A stretch of DNA of 64,000 nt from Setophaga petechia (Eukaryota; Chordata; Aves; Passeriformes; Parulidae), in contig JANCRA010000120.1 of the NCBI GenBank assembly GCA_024362935.1, positions 255,501 through 319,500 on the forward strand, written 5' to 3'. The position numbers and the translations under genes were made by a program. The first letter of the stretch is position 1. Every line of letters begins with the position of its first letter. Below are positions 49,417 to 59,600 of the stretch, piece by piece. The notes under the pieces were generated by a model. It was not told the DNA's origin. It did not search any database and saw only the letters and a program-made list of their open reading frames with translations.

Positions 49417-52400
49417 TCACATTAATACTTGAAAGGAAGGCGTCTTAGACAACTTTCTTTTTCTTACTACAAAACACACTGCAGCCCTCTGTGCAACTTC
49501 TAGAACACGATGGAAGTTGTTTAGTGAGCAGGAACGTTTTCCCCTTGCGAGACAAAGTGAAAAAGCTATTTGCTCAGATGTAGGTATCAAGAAACACTTA
49601 CTGCCGTGCACTGACAAGCTAATTGCTACACAGCACTGCGATTGTGTTAGCAGCTTGCAAAGTGCTAGAAAACAGTACTTTCCCACTCTCTTGCCTTTCC
49701 CTTCACATTAATACTTTAAAGGAAGGCGTCTTAGACAACTTTCTTTTTCTTGTTACAGAACACACTGCAGCCCTCTGTGCAACTTCTAGAACACGATAGG
49801 AGATGTTTAGTGAGCAAGAAGGTTTTCTCGTTGCGAGACAGAGTGAAAAAGCTATTTGCTTAGATGTAGGTGACAAGAAACACTTACTGCAGTGCACTGA
49901 AAAGCTAACTGCTACACAGCACTGCGATTGTGTTAGCAGCCTGCAAAGTGCTAGAAAACTACTTTCCCACTCTCTTGCCTTTTTCTTCACATTAATACTT
50001 GAAAGGAAGGCATCTTAGACAACTTTCTTTTTCTTGTGTCAAAAAACTCTGCAGCCCTCTCTGCAACATCTACAACACGATGGAAGTTGTTTAAGTGAGC
50101 AGGAAGGTTTTCTCCTTGCGAGACATAGTGAAAAAGCTATTTGCTTAGATGTAGGTGACAAGAAACACTTACTGCAGTGCACTGAACAGCTAACTGCTAC
50201 ACAGCACTAGTACTGTGTTAGCAGCTTGCAAAGTGCTAGAAAACAGTACTTTCCCACTCTCTTGCCTTTCCCTTCACATTAATACTTGAAAGGAAGGCGT
50301 CTTAGACAACTTTCTTTAACATTTTGCAAAACACACTGCAGCCCTCTGTGCAACTTCTACAACACGATGGAAGTTGTTTAGTGAGCAGCAACGTTTTCCC
50401 CTTGCGAGACAAAGTGAAAAAGCTATTTGCTCAGATGTAGGTATCAAGAAAGACTTACTGCCGTGCACTGACAAGCTAACTGCTACACAGCACTGGGATT
50501 GTGTTAGCAGCTCTCAAAGTGCTAGAAAACAGTACTTTCCCACTCTCTTGCCTTTCCCTTCACATTAATACTTGAAAGGAAGGCATCTTAGACAACTTTC
50601 TTTTTCTTGTTACAGAACACACTGCAGCCCTCTGTGCAACTTCTAGAACACGATAGGAGATGTTTAGTGAGCAAGAAGGTTTTCTCCTTGCGAGACATAG
50701 TGAAAAAGCTATTTGCTTAGATGTAGGTGACAAGAAACACTTACTGCAGTGCGCTGGCAAGCTAACTGCTACACAGCACTGCGATTGTGTTAGCAGCCTG
50801 CAAAGTGCTAGAAAACAGTACTTTCCCACTCTCTTGCCTTTCCCTTCACATTAATACTTGAAAAGAAGGCATCTTAGACAACTTTTTTTTCTTGTGTCAA
50901 AAAACTCTGCAGCCCTCTCTGCAACATCTGCAACACGATGGAAGTGGTTTAGTGAGCAGAAAGGTTTTCTCCTTGTGAGACATAGTGAAAAAGCTTTTTG
51001 CTTAGATGTAGGTGACAAGAAACACTTACTGCAGTGCACTGAACAGCTAACTGCTACACAGCACTGCGATTGTGTTAGCAGCTTGCAAAGTGCTAGAAAA
51101 CAGTACTTTCCCACTCTCTTGCCTTTCCCTTCACATTAATACTTGAAAGGAAGGCGTCTTAGACAACTTTCTTTTACATTTTGCAAAACACACTGCAGCC
51201 CTCTGTGCAACTTCTACAACACGATGGAAGTTGTTTAGTGAGCAGCAACGTTTTCCCCTTGCGAGACATAGTGAAAAAGCTTCTTGCTTAGATGTAGGTG
51301 ACAAGAAACACTTACTGCAGTGCACTGAACAGCTAACTGCTACACAGCACTAGTACTGTGTTACCAGCTTGCAAACTGCTAGAAAACAGTACTTTCCCAC
51401 TCTCTTGCCTTTCCCTTCACATTAATACTTGAAAGGAAGGCGTCTTAGACAACTTTCTTTTACATTTTGCAAAACACACTGCAGCCCTCTGTGCAACTTC
51501 TACAACACGATGGAAGTTGTTTAGTGAGCAGGAACGTTTTCCCCTTGCGAGACAAAGTGAAAAAGCTATTTGCTCAGATGTAGGTATCAAGAAACACTTA
51601 CTGCCGTGCACTGACAAGCTAATTGCTACACAGCACTGCGATTGTGTTAGCAGCTTGCAAAGTGCTAGAAAACAGTACTTTCCCACTCTCTTGCCTTTCC
51701 CTTCACATTAATACTTGAAAGGAAGGCGTCTTAGACAACTTTCTTTTTCTTGTTACAGAACACACTGCAGCCCTCGGGGCAACTTCTAGAACACGATAGG
51801 AGATGTTTAGTGAGCAAGAAGGTTTTCTCCTTGCGAGACAGAGTGAAAAAGCTATTTGCTTAGATGTAGGTGACAAGAAACACTTACTGCAGTGCACTGA
51901 AAAGCTAACTGCTACACAGCACTGCGATTGTGTTAGCAGCCTGCAAAGTGCTAGAAAACTACTTTCCCACTCTCTTGCCTTTTTCTTCACATTAATACTT
52001 GAAAGGAAGGCATCTTAGACAACTTTCTTTTTCTTGTGTTAAAAAACTCTGCAGCCCTCTCTGCAACATCTACAACGCGATGGAAGTTGTTTAAGTGAGC
52101 AGGAAGGTTTTCTCCTTGCGAGACATAGTGAAAAAGCTATTTGCTTAGATGTAGGTGACAAGAAACACTTACTGCAGTGCACTGAACAGCTAACTGCTAC
52201 ACAGCACTAGTACTGTGTTAGCAGCTTGCAAAGTGCTAGAAAACAGTACTTTCCCACTCTCTTGCCTTTCCCTTCACATTAATACTTGAAAGGAAGGCGT
52301 CTTAGACAACTTTCTTTTACATTTTGCAAAACACACTGCAGCCCTCTGTGCAACTTCTACAACACGATGGAAGTTGTTTAGTGAGCAGCAACGTTTTCCC

Positions 52401-52850
52401 CTTGCGAGACAAAGTGAAAAAGCTATTTGCTCAGATGTAGGTATCAAGAAAGACTTACTGCCGTGCACTGACAAGCTAACTGCTACACAGCACTGGGATT
52501 GTGTTAGCAGCTCTCAAAGTGATAGAAAACAGTACTTTCCCACTCTCTTGCCTTTCCCTTCACATTAATACTTGAAAGGAAGGCGTCTTAGACAACTTTC
52601 TTTTTCTTGTTACAGAACACACTGCAGCCCTCTGTGCAACTTCTAGAACACGATAGGAGATGTTTAGTGAGCAAGAAGGTTTTCTCCTTGCGAGACATAG
52701 TGAAAAAGCTATTTGCTTAGATGTAGGTGACAAGAAACACTTACTGCAGTGCGCTGGCAAGCTAACTGCTACACAGCACTGCGATTGTGTTAGCAGCCTG
52801 CAAAGTGCTAGAAAACAGTACTTTCCCACTCTCTTGCCTTTCCCTACACA
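49417..52850. repeat. 2000-bp (7-monomer) higher-order repeat
   Basis: 49417-50850 and 51417-52850 match at an offset of 2000. Shared variants include GTTTAAGTGAGC, AAGAAAGACTTACTG and GCGCTGGCAAGC. One monomer of the unit is 284 bp long (CTAGAAAACTAC), which explains the 2-bp shortfall from seven full monomers. Confidence 0.85.
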
Positions 52851-53085
52851 TTAATACTTGAAAGGAAGGCGTCTTAGACAACTTTCTTTTTCTTGTTACA
52901 GAACACACAGCAGCCCTCTGTTCAACTTCTAGAACACGATAGGAAATGTTTAGTGAGCAGGAAGGTTTTCTCCTTGCGAGACATAGTGAAAAAGCTTTTT
53001 GCTTCGATATAGTTGACAAGAAACACTTACTGCAGTGCACTGAACAGCTAATTGCTACACAGCACTGCGATTGTGTGAGCACAGC

Positions 53086-53847
53086 TGCGGCGGCGCCGAA
53101 TCCGAGCCCGGCTGGCCCACAGAGAATTTGCGCAGCCTGCAGCCTGGTTTGGGGGCGCTGGCGGCCACAAGTCCCAGGACCTCCGGCAGGGAGCAAGCTG
53201 GGTATGCAGCGCCTTTCCTGGAGCTCCCTCCACGTCGGTGGTGGAGGAGGCAGCTCCAGCAGGCCAAGAGGCAGAGACGGCGACGACACGATGGAGGTAG
53301 AAGGAATAGACGTGAGGCGGCAGTCTTCCACAGCAGAGGAAAAGGTTTATTCAAGGATGGGGGAGGGTGGAGACGGGTAGGGAGGCTGTAGAGGACTGCC
53401 CCGATGGGCGGGGTGAACAAACAATATATAGGGGGACCAGGGGGAGGTTAACCCCTTCCCCTGGCCAATGAACTTAACACACAACTTAACAGACATGGGG
53501 CGACAGCAAATGAAATCACATAAGGGGTGGGACTGCCCTCTCCTGCCCAATCACCCTCTGCCCTGAGGGGAAGGTTCTGGAGAAACAGGCAGGCAGGCTA
53601 ACAACTCAAAGAACTAGGGAGGGGACTAAAGGATACAAAAAGGCGGGAGTAACTAAGCAACCAAATGACGGACAGCTCTACAGAGGGAAAAACAGGGGGA
53701 GGGGAAACTCGGCAGGCGCCATCTTAAGCAATTGAAATCAATACAATACAATAAATTAAGGAACATAACCGGGGGGTACAATACAATAAATTAAAGGGAA
53801 CATAATAGGGGGGGGGAGGGAAAAAACCGCGGGAGCGCACCGCAACA
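53086..53847 (-). repeat. ERV2 3' LTR
   Basis: 762 bp, starting TGCGGCGGCG and ending CGCAACA on the plus strand. TATA (53425-53430) and AATAAA (53346-53351 on the minus strand) are present. It lacks 20 bp found in the other LTR and has one visible base change (GCAGAGG versus GCAGGGG). Confidence 0.92.
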
Positions 53848-54187
53848 TATCACTCTTCTTTACACGAAAAAAATAAAACGAAATACAGGACCGTGGGGAG
53901 AAACGTAACAGAGTATTACATTCAAAAATTGAAAGGACTATTAGCAATGGGGTTAGGGAGAAAACAAAAACTCCAAATTCAGCCAGGTTGGACACTTGGG
54001 AGGAGCTGCTAGCCGGGCAGTAAGAGGGGGAGTTGGGGAGAAGGGCTAATTAATTATTAGGAAGCAGGGTGGGATCTGGGCATAGCAGCAGCAGAAATGG
54101 CTTTCTGTTTATAACAAAAGTAAACTACGACACTTGAGAGAACGAGACACATGAATAAATGTCCATAAGTAAAAGTCCTTGAAAATA
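53848..54187 (-). other. ERV2 3' untranslated region
   Basis: 340 bp between the env stop and the LTR, about 250 bp longer than in ERV1. The purine tract next to the LTR (AAAGAAGAGTGATA) is poorer than that of ERV1. I see no open frame or recognisable element in the extra sequence. Confidence 0.7.
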
Positions 54188-54450
54188 TCAAGCTTCTTCT
54201 GAGCAGTCGTCCTCAGGCTCCTCTGATGGTGGGGTGGCTTCCCGATGACATGGGCCGGCCTCGGGGTCCTCCGGGTTCACTTCGCTGGCAGGAAAGCGGA
54301 CTCGCTGATGACACCGTGGAGGACTACTCCTGAGACCGGCCGGCGGACCACAGCCCACACGACTGAGCACCCAAGGACGACTGCTAAAATTATAAAAACT
54401 CCGAACAAAACACATTAAATAAAACGTACCAGAAGAATCACATTAAGGAA
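54188..54450 (-). pseudogene. ERV2 env 3' remnant
   Basis: The membrane-span and cytoplasmic-tail end of Env only. A hydrophobic segment with GCSVVWAVVRR matches the membrane end of ERV1 Env. The acidic tail ending in EEPEDD matches the ERV1 tail (EEPEDEQ) but lies in another frame, so a frameshift near 54310 separates them. The upstream limit is the gag-env deletion junction, placed only to within about 40 bp. Confidence 0.8.
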
Positions 54451-55218
54451 TGCAGGGCCCGCCAGTGGGAAAGTTGGGGTAGAGGGAAAAGGGTTGTAGG
54501 GCGGGAAACAGGGCGAGTTGGGAAAAGGTAAGGAGATGGGAGGGACTCCTCTTGCTGTGTCGCTTCGTGGTCTCCGCCATCTCGAGCTCCACGGGAGCCA
54601 TCTTGGGGCGGGACCACGAAGCATATTTTTAGTATTTAACTGGGGAGACTTTACAACTAGGGATGTAGGGACTGGGGAAGATGGGGGAAAGGAAAAGTCA
54701 GCCGGAGTTGGGCCCGGACTCCGACTGCGGGGGGAGTGGCAATCTTGAGGAGAGTCAGGGCGATGGAGGGGCTCCTGCCCGCTGTGGCCGGGTGATGCTC
54801 TCCTCAGGATCCCAGATTTTGCAGGAAAAGCAGGTTGGGGTTGAAGGGTAGGAACAGTCGCAGGGACAAAACTGGGGACTGAACGAAAACTTGGGGACTT
54901 GAGGTGTTCTCCTGGTTTCTTAGCCTTTTTTCTCAGCACCCGAAGGTGCTGAGTCCCCCAACACAGGGGCTTAGCCAATTTTAATTTCTTTGTGCTTGCT
55001 GTCTCCTTCGACCGGGCCAAATCAGACAATTTCTCGGAGACCTCTTCTCCAAATCGGAGGCTCCTACACAGGTCGAAGGAGAATTTGTGAAACTGGGAGG
55101 AGACCTGACGGATCAAGCGCCGGATCTCAAATTTCTTGATCCGAGCGTCCCCACTAACTAAAATCTTAACATTAACAAAAACTGCTTCACACCGCTCGGC
55201 CGATAGCTTATCACCCCT
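54451..55218 (-). pseudogene. ERV2 gag 5' remnant, start codon lost
   Basis: Homologous to the matrix and proline-rich part of ERV1 Gag (shared runs such as SAE, VSSQF, KKLKLA and SGILRRA). The frame is open from 55218 to the junction, but the position of the ERV1 start codon is AGG here (55216-55218). The PPPY motif, capsid, nucleocapsid and all of pro-pol are absent through the internal deletion. It cannot make a complete Gag. Confidence 0.85.
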
Positions 55219-55865
55219 GGCTATCGATGTTTAATTGGCCGAGCAGCTCTCACCTAACGCTCCAAAACGCAACATTGGGAAATAAACAACTAAAAAGGGG
55301 CGCTTTCTTTACAATGAAAAAACCATTCACTCAGGAAACGTAAAACGAGGAATAAACAACTAAAGCGGGGCGTACAATAAAAATTTCAGGGAAACGTAAA
55401 ATGGGGGGTAAACAACTAAAGTAGGGCGTCTTTACAATAAAACTACAGTCACTCAGGGAAACGTAAAATGGAGAATAAACAACTAAAGAGGGGCGAAGAG
55501 CGACTTCCTCCCGGCGGACGAAACGGCCGGGAGGGAGGTCTGATAAAAAACCGTTTCCCTGGGGCCCTCTGACAAAGACAGAAAAAAGTGGCCCAACCCG
55601 GCGGACGAAACGGCCGGGGGGGGCCGGTTAAAAAGACAGAGGGAGTGAACGAAACCACCACCCCCAGGGGAAACGAAAGGGTTGGAGCGTTGGGGAACTT
55701 CTACCTCCTGGATCGATCCGGGGTGCCGGAGGTCAACGATCCAATCCTCCGGAGCGGAACTCCTAGCGTCCAGGCGTCCACTCGCGGAGGTGCTGCCGCA
55801 CCCAAGGAAGTCGGATGCTTCGAACCGTGGGTCCGACGTAGTCCTGGGGACCACGATGCAGAGCG
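55219..55865 (-). other. ERV2 5' leader with internal repeats
   Basis: 647 bp, about 250 bp longer than the ERV1 leader. Most of the extra length is a fourfold repeat and a duplicated hairpin (about 55511-55530 and 55598-55617). No significant open frame. Confidence 0.75.
55277..55495 (-). repeat. Fourfold leader repeat
   Basis: The plus strand repeats GGAATAAACAACTAAAG followed by GGGGCG, with variants, at about 55277, 55349, 55404 and 55470. Between copies are related GGGAAACGTAAAATGG and CTTTACAAT segments. Units are 55-72 bp and imperfect. Confidence 0.8.
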
Positions 55866-55883
55866 GCCCCACGTTGGGCGCCA
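55866..55883 (-). promoter_or_regulatory. ERV2 primer binding site, tRNA-Lys-1,2
   Basis: Same 18 bases as in ERV1, five bases (ACAGC on the plus strand) from the 5' LTR. Confidence 0.93.
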
Positions 55884-55888
55884 ACAGC

Positions 55889-56670
55889 TGCGGCGGCGCC
55901 GAATCCGAGCCCGGCTGGCCCACAGAGAATTTGCGCAGCCTGCAGCCTGGTTTGGGGGCGCTGGCGGCCACAAGTCCCAGGACCTCCGGCAGGGAGCAAG
56001 CTGGGTATGCAGCGCCTTTCCTGGAGCTCCCTCCACGTCGGTGGTGGAGGAGGCAGCTCCAGCAGGCCAAGAGGCAGAGACGGCGACGACACGATGGAGG
56101 TAGAAGGAATAGACGTGAGGCGGCAGTCTTCCACAGCAGGGGAAAAGGTTTATTCAAGGATGGGGGAGGGTGGAGACGGGTAGGGAGGCTGTAGAGGACT
56201 GCCCCGATGGGCGGGGTGAACAAACAATATATAGGGGGACCAGGGGGAGGTTAACCCCTTCCCCTGGCCAATGAACTTAACACACAACTTAACAGACATG
56301 GGGCGACAGCAAATGAAATCACATAAGGGGTGGGACTGCCCTCTCCTGCCCAATCACCCTCTGCCCTGAGGGGAAGGTTCTGGAGAAACAGGCAGGGGCA
56401 GAGAGTGACAGGCAGGCAGGCTAACAACTCAAAGAACTAGGGAGGGGACTAAAGGATACAAAAAGGCGGGAGTAACTAAGCAACCAAATGACGGACAGCT
56501 CTACAGAGGGAAAAACAGGGGGAGGGGAAACTCGGCAGGCGCCATCTTAAGCAATTGAAATCAATACAATACAATAAATTAAGGAACATAACCGGGGGGT
56601 ACAATACAATAAATTAAAGGGAACATAATAGGGGGGGGGAGGGAAAAAACCGCGGGAGCGCACCGCAACA
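55889..56670 (-). repeat. ERV2 5' LTR
   Basis: 782 bp, with TATA at 56228-56233 and AATAAA at 56149-56154 (minus strand). It contains the 20 bp (GGGGCAGAGAGTGACAGGCA) missing from the 3' LTR. That segment is also present in the ERV1 LTRs, so the shorter LTR is the derived form. Confidence 0.92.
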
Positions 56671-59600
56671 AAGGCGTCTTAGACAACTTTCTTTTTCTTG
56701 CTGCAAAACACACTGCAGCCCTCTGTGCAACTTCTAGAACACGATAGGAAATGTTTAGTGAGCAGGAAGGTTTTCTCCTTGCGAGACATAGTGAAAAAGC
56801 TTTTTGCTTCGATATAGGTGACAAGAAACACTTACTGCAGTGCACTGAACAGCTAATTGCTACACAGCACTGCGATTGTGTGAGCAGCCTGCAAAGTGCT
56901 AGAAAACAGTACTTTCCCACTCTCTTGCCTTTCCCTTCACATTAATACTTGAAAAGAAGGCATCTTAGACAACTTTTTTTTCTTGTGTCAAAAAACTCTG
57001 CAGCCCTCTCTGCAACATCTGCAACACGATGGAAGTGGTTTAGTGAGCAGGAAGGTTTTCTCCTTGCGAGACATAGTGAAAAAGCTATTTGCTTAGATGT
57101 AGGTGACAAGAAACACTTACTGCAGTGCACGGAAAAGCTAATTGCTACACAGAACTGGGATTGTGTTAGCAGCTTACAAAGTGCTAGAAAACAGTACTTT
57201 CCCACTCTCTTGCCTTTCCCTTCACATTAATACTTGAAAGGAAGGCGTCTTAGACAACTTTCTTTTACATTTTGCAAAACACACTGCAGCCCTCTGTGCA
57301 ACTTCTACAACACGATGGAAGTTGTTTAGTGAGCAGCAACGTTTTCCCCTTGCGAGACAAAGTGAAAAAGCTATTTGCTCAGATGTAGGTATCAAGAAAC
57401 ACTTACTGCCGTGCACTGACAAGCTAATTGCTACACAGCACTGCGATTGTGTTAGCAGCTTGCAAAGTGCTAGAAAACAGTACTTTCCCACTCTCTTGCC
57501 TTTCCCTTCACATTAATACTTGAAAGGAAGGCGTCTTAGACAACTTTCTTTTTCTTGTTACAGAACACACTGCAGCCCTCTGTGCAACTTCTAGAACACG
57601 ATAGGAGATGTTTAGTGAGCAAGAAGGTTTTCTCGTTGCGAGACAGAGTGAAAAAGCTATTTGCTTAGATGTAGGTGACAAGAAACACTTACTGCAGTGC
57701 ACTGAAAAGCTAACTGCTACACAGCACTGCGATTGTGTTAGCAGCCTGCAAAGTGCTAGAAAACTACTTTCCCACTCTCTTGCCTTTTTCTTCACATTAA
57801 TACTTGAAAGGAAGGCATCTTAGACAACTTTCTTTTTCTTGTGTTAAAAAACTCTGCAGCCCTCTCTGCAACATCTACAACGCGATGGAAGTTGTTTAAG
57901 TGAGCAGGAAGGTTTTCTCCTTGCGAGACATAGTGAAAAAGCTATTTGCTTAGATGTAGGTGACAAGAAACACTTACTGCAGTGCACTGAACAGCTAACT
58001 GCTACACAGCACTAGTACTGTGTTAGCAGCTTGCAAAGTGCTAGAAAACAGTACTTTCCCACTCTCTTGCCTTTCCCTTCACATTAATACTTGAAAGGAA
58101 GGCGTCTTAGACAACTTTCTTTTACATTTTGCAAAACACACTGCAGCCCTCTGTGCAACTTCTACAACACGATGGAAGTTGTTTAGTGAGCAGCAACGTT
58201 TTCCCCTTGCGAGACAAAGTGAAAAAGCTATTTGCTCAGATGTAGGTATCAAGAAAGACTTACTGCCGTGCACTGACAAGCTAACTGCTACACAGCACTG
58301 GGATTGTGTTAGCAGCTCTCAAAGTGCTAGAAAACAGTACTTTCCCACTCTCTTGCCTTTCCCTTCACATTAATACTTGAAAGGAAGGCGTCTTAGACAA
58401 CTTTCTTTTTCTTGTTACAGAACACACTGCAGCCCTCTGTGCAACTTCTAGAACACGATAGGAGATGTTTAGTGAGCAAGAAGGTTTTCTCCTTGCGAGA
58501 CATAGTGAAAAAGCTATTTGCTTAGATGTAGGTGACAAGAAACACTTACTGCAGTGCGCTGGCAAGCTAACTGCTACACAGCACTGCGATTGTGTTAGCA
58601 GCCTGCAAAGTGCTAGAAAACAGTACTTTCCCACTCTCTTGCCTTTCCCTTCACATTAATACTTGAAAGGAAGGCATCTTAGAGAACTTTCTTTTTCTTG
58701 TGTCAAAAAACTCTGCAGCCCTCTCTGCAACATCTGCAACACGATGGAAGTGGTTTAGTGAGCAGAAAGGTTTTCTCCTTGCGAGACATAGTGAAAAAGC
58801 TATTTGCTTAGGTGTAGGTGACAAGAAACACTTACTGCAGTGCACTGAACAGCTAACTGCTACACAGCACTGCGATTGTGTTAGCAGCTTGCAAAGTGCT
58901 AGAAAACAGTACTTTCCCACTCTCTTGCCTTTCCCTTCACATTAATACTTGAAAGGAAGGCGTCTTAGACAACTTTCTTTTACATTTTGCAAAACACACT
59001 GCAGCCCTCTGTGCAACTTCTACAACACGATGGAAGTTGTTTAGTGAGCAGCAACGTTTTCCCCTTGCGAGACATAGTGAAAAAGCTTCTTGCTTAGATG
59101 TAGGTGACAAGAAACACTTACTGCAGTGCACTGAACAGCTAACTGCTACACAGCACTAGTACTGTGTTACCAGCTTGCAAAGTGCTAGAAAACAGTACTT
59201 TCCCACTCTCTTGCCTTTCCCTTCACATTAATACTTGAAAGGAAGGCGTCTTAGACAACTTTCTTTTATATTTTGCAAAACACACTGCAGCCCTCTGTGC
59301 AACTTCTACAACACGATGGAAGTTGTTTAGTGAGCAGCAACGTTTTCCCCATGCGAGACATAGTGAAAAAGCTATTTGCTCAGATGTAGGTATCAAGAAA
59401 CACTTACTGCCGTGCACTGACAAGCTAATTGCTACACAGCACTGCGATTGTGTTAGCAGCTTGCAAAGTGCTAGAAAACAGTACTTTCCCACTCTCTTGC
59501 CTTTCCCTTCACATTAATACTTGAAAGGAAGACGTCTTAGACAACTTTCTTTTTCTTGTGTCAAAAAACTCTGCAGCCCTCTCTGCAACATCTACAACAC

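Larger units (their letters stand above)
34424..53080. repeat. 286-bp satellite array, block B
   Basis: About 65 ordinary monomers with no core units and no CpG-rich segments. The first monomer completes the one split by ERV1. Diagnostic variants include AAAACTACTTTCCC with CTTTTTCTTC, GTTTAAGTGAGC, GCACTAGTACTGTG and GCGCTGGCAAGC, which recur in blocks B and C but not in the 3875-bp units of block A. Confidence 0.96.
53081..56670 (-). mobile_element. ERV2, rearranged and internally deleted relative of ERV1
   Basis: Two LTRs of the same family organisation as ERV1 but clearly diverged in sequence, with about 2 kb between them in place of 7.7 kb. In minus-strand order: 5' LTR, Lys-1,2 primer site, long leader, gag 5' part, a deletion junction, env tail, 3' untranslated region, 3' LTR. 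There is no target-site duplication. On the left the satellite stops after GTGTGAGC, and on the right it resumes at AAGGCGTCTT, 71 bp further on in the monomer. The LTRs are nearly identical to each other, so the element is young or its LTRs have been homogenised. Confidence 0.92.

Noticed and set aside
53081..53085. ACAGC as a target-site duplication for ERV2
   Set aside because: The matching copy is inside the element between LTR and primer site, and the right flank (AAGGCG) does not match.
52762..53331. 189-codon minus-strand frame
   Set aside because: It crosses the satellite-LTR junction and is a chance fusion of two non-coding sequences.
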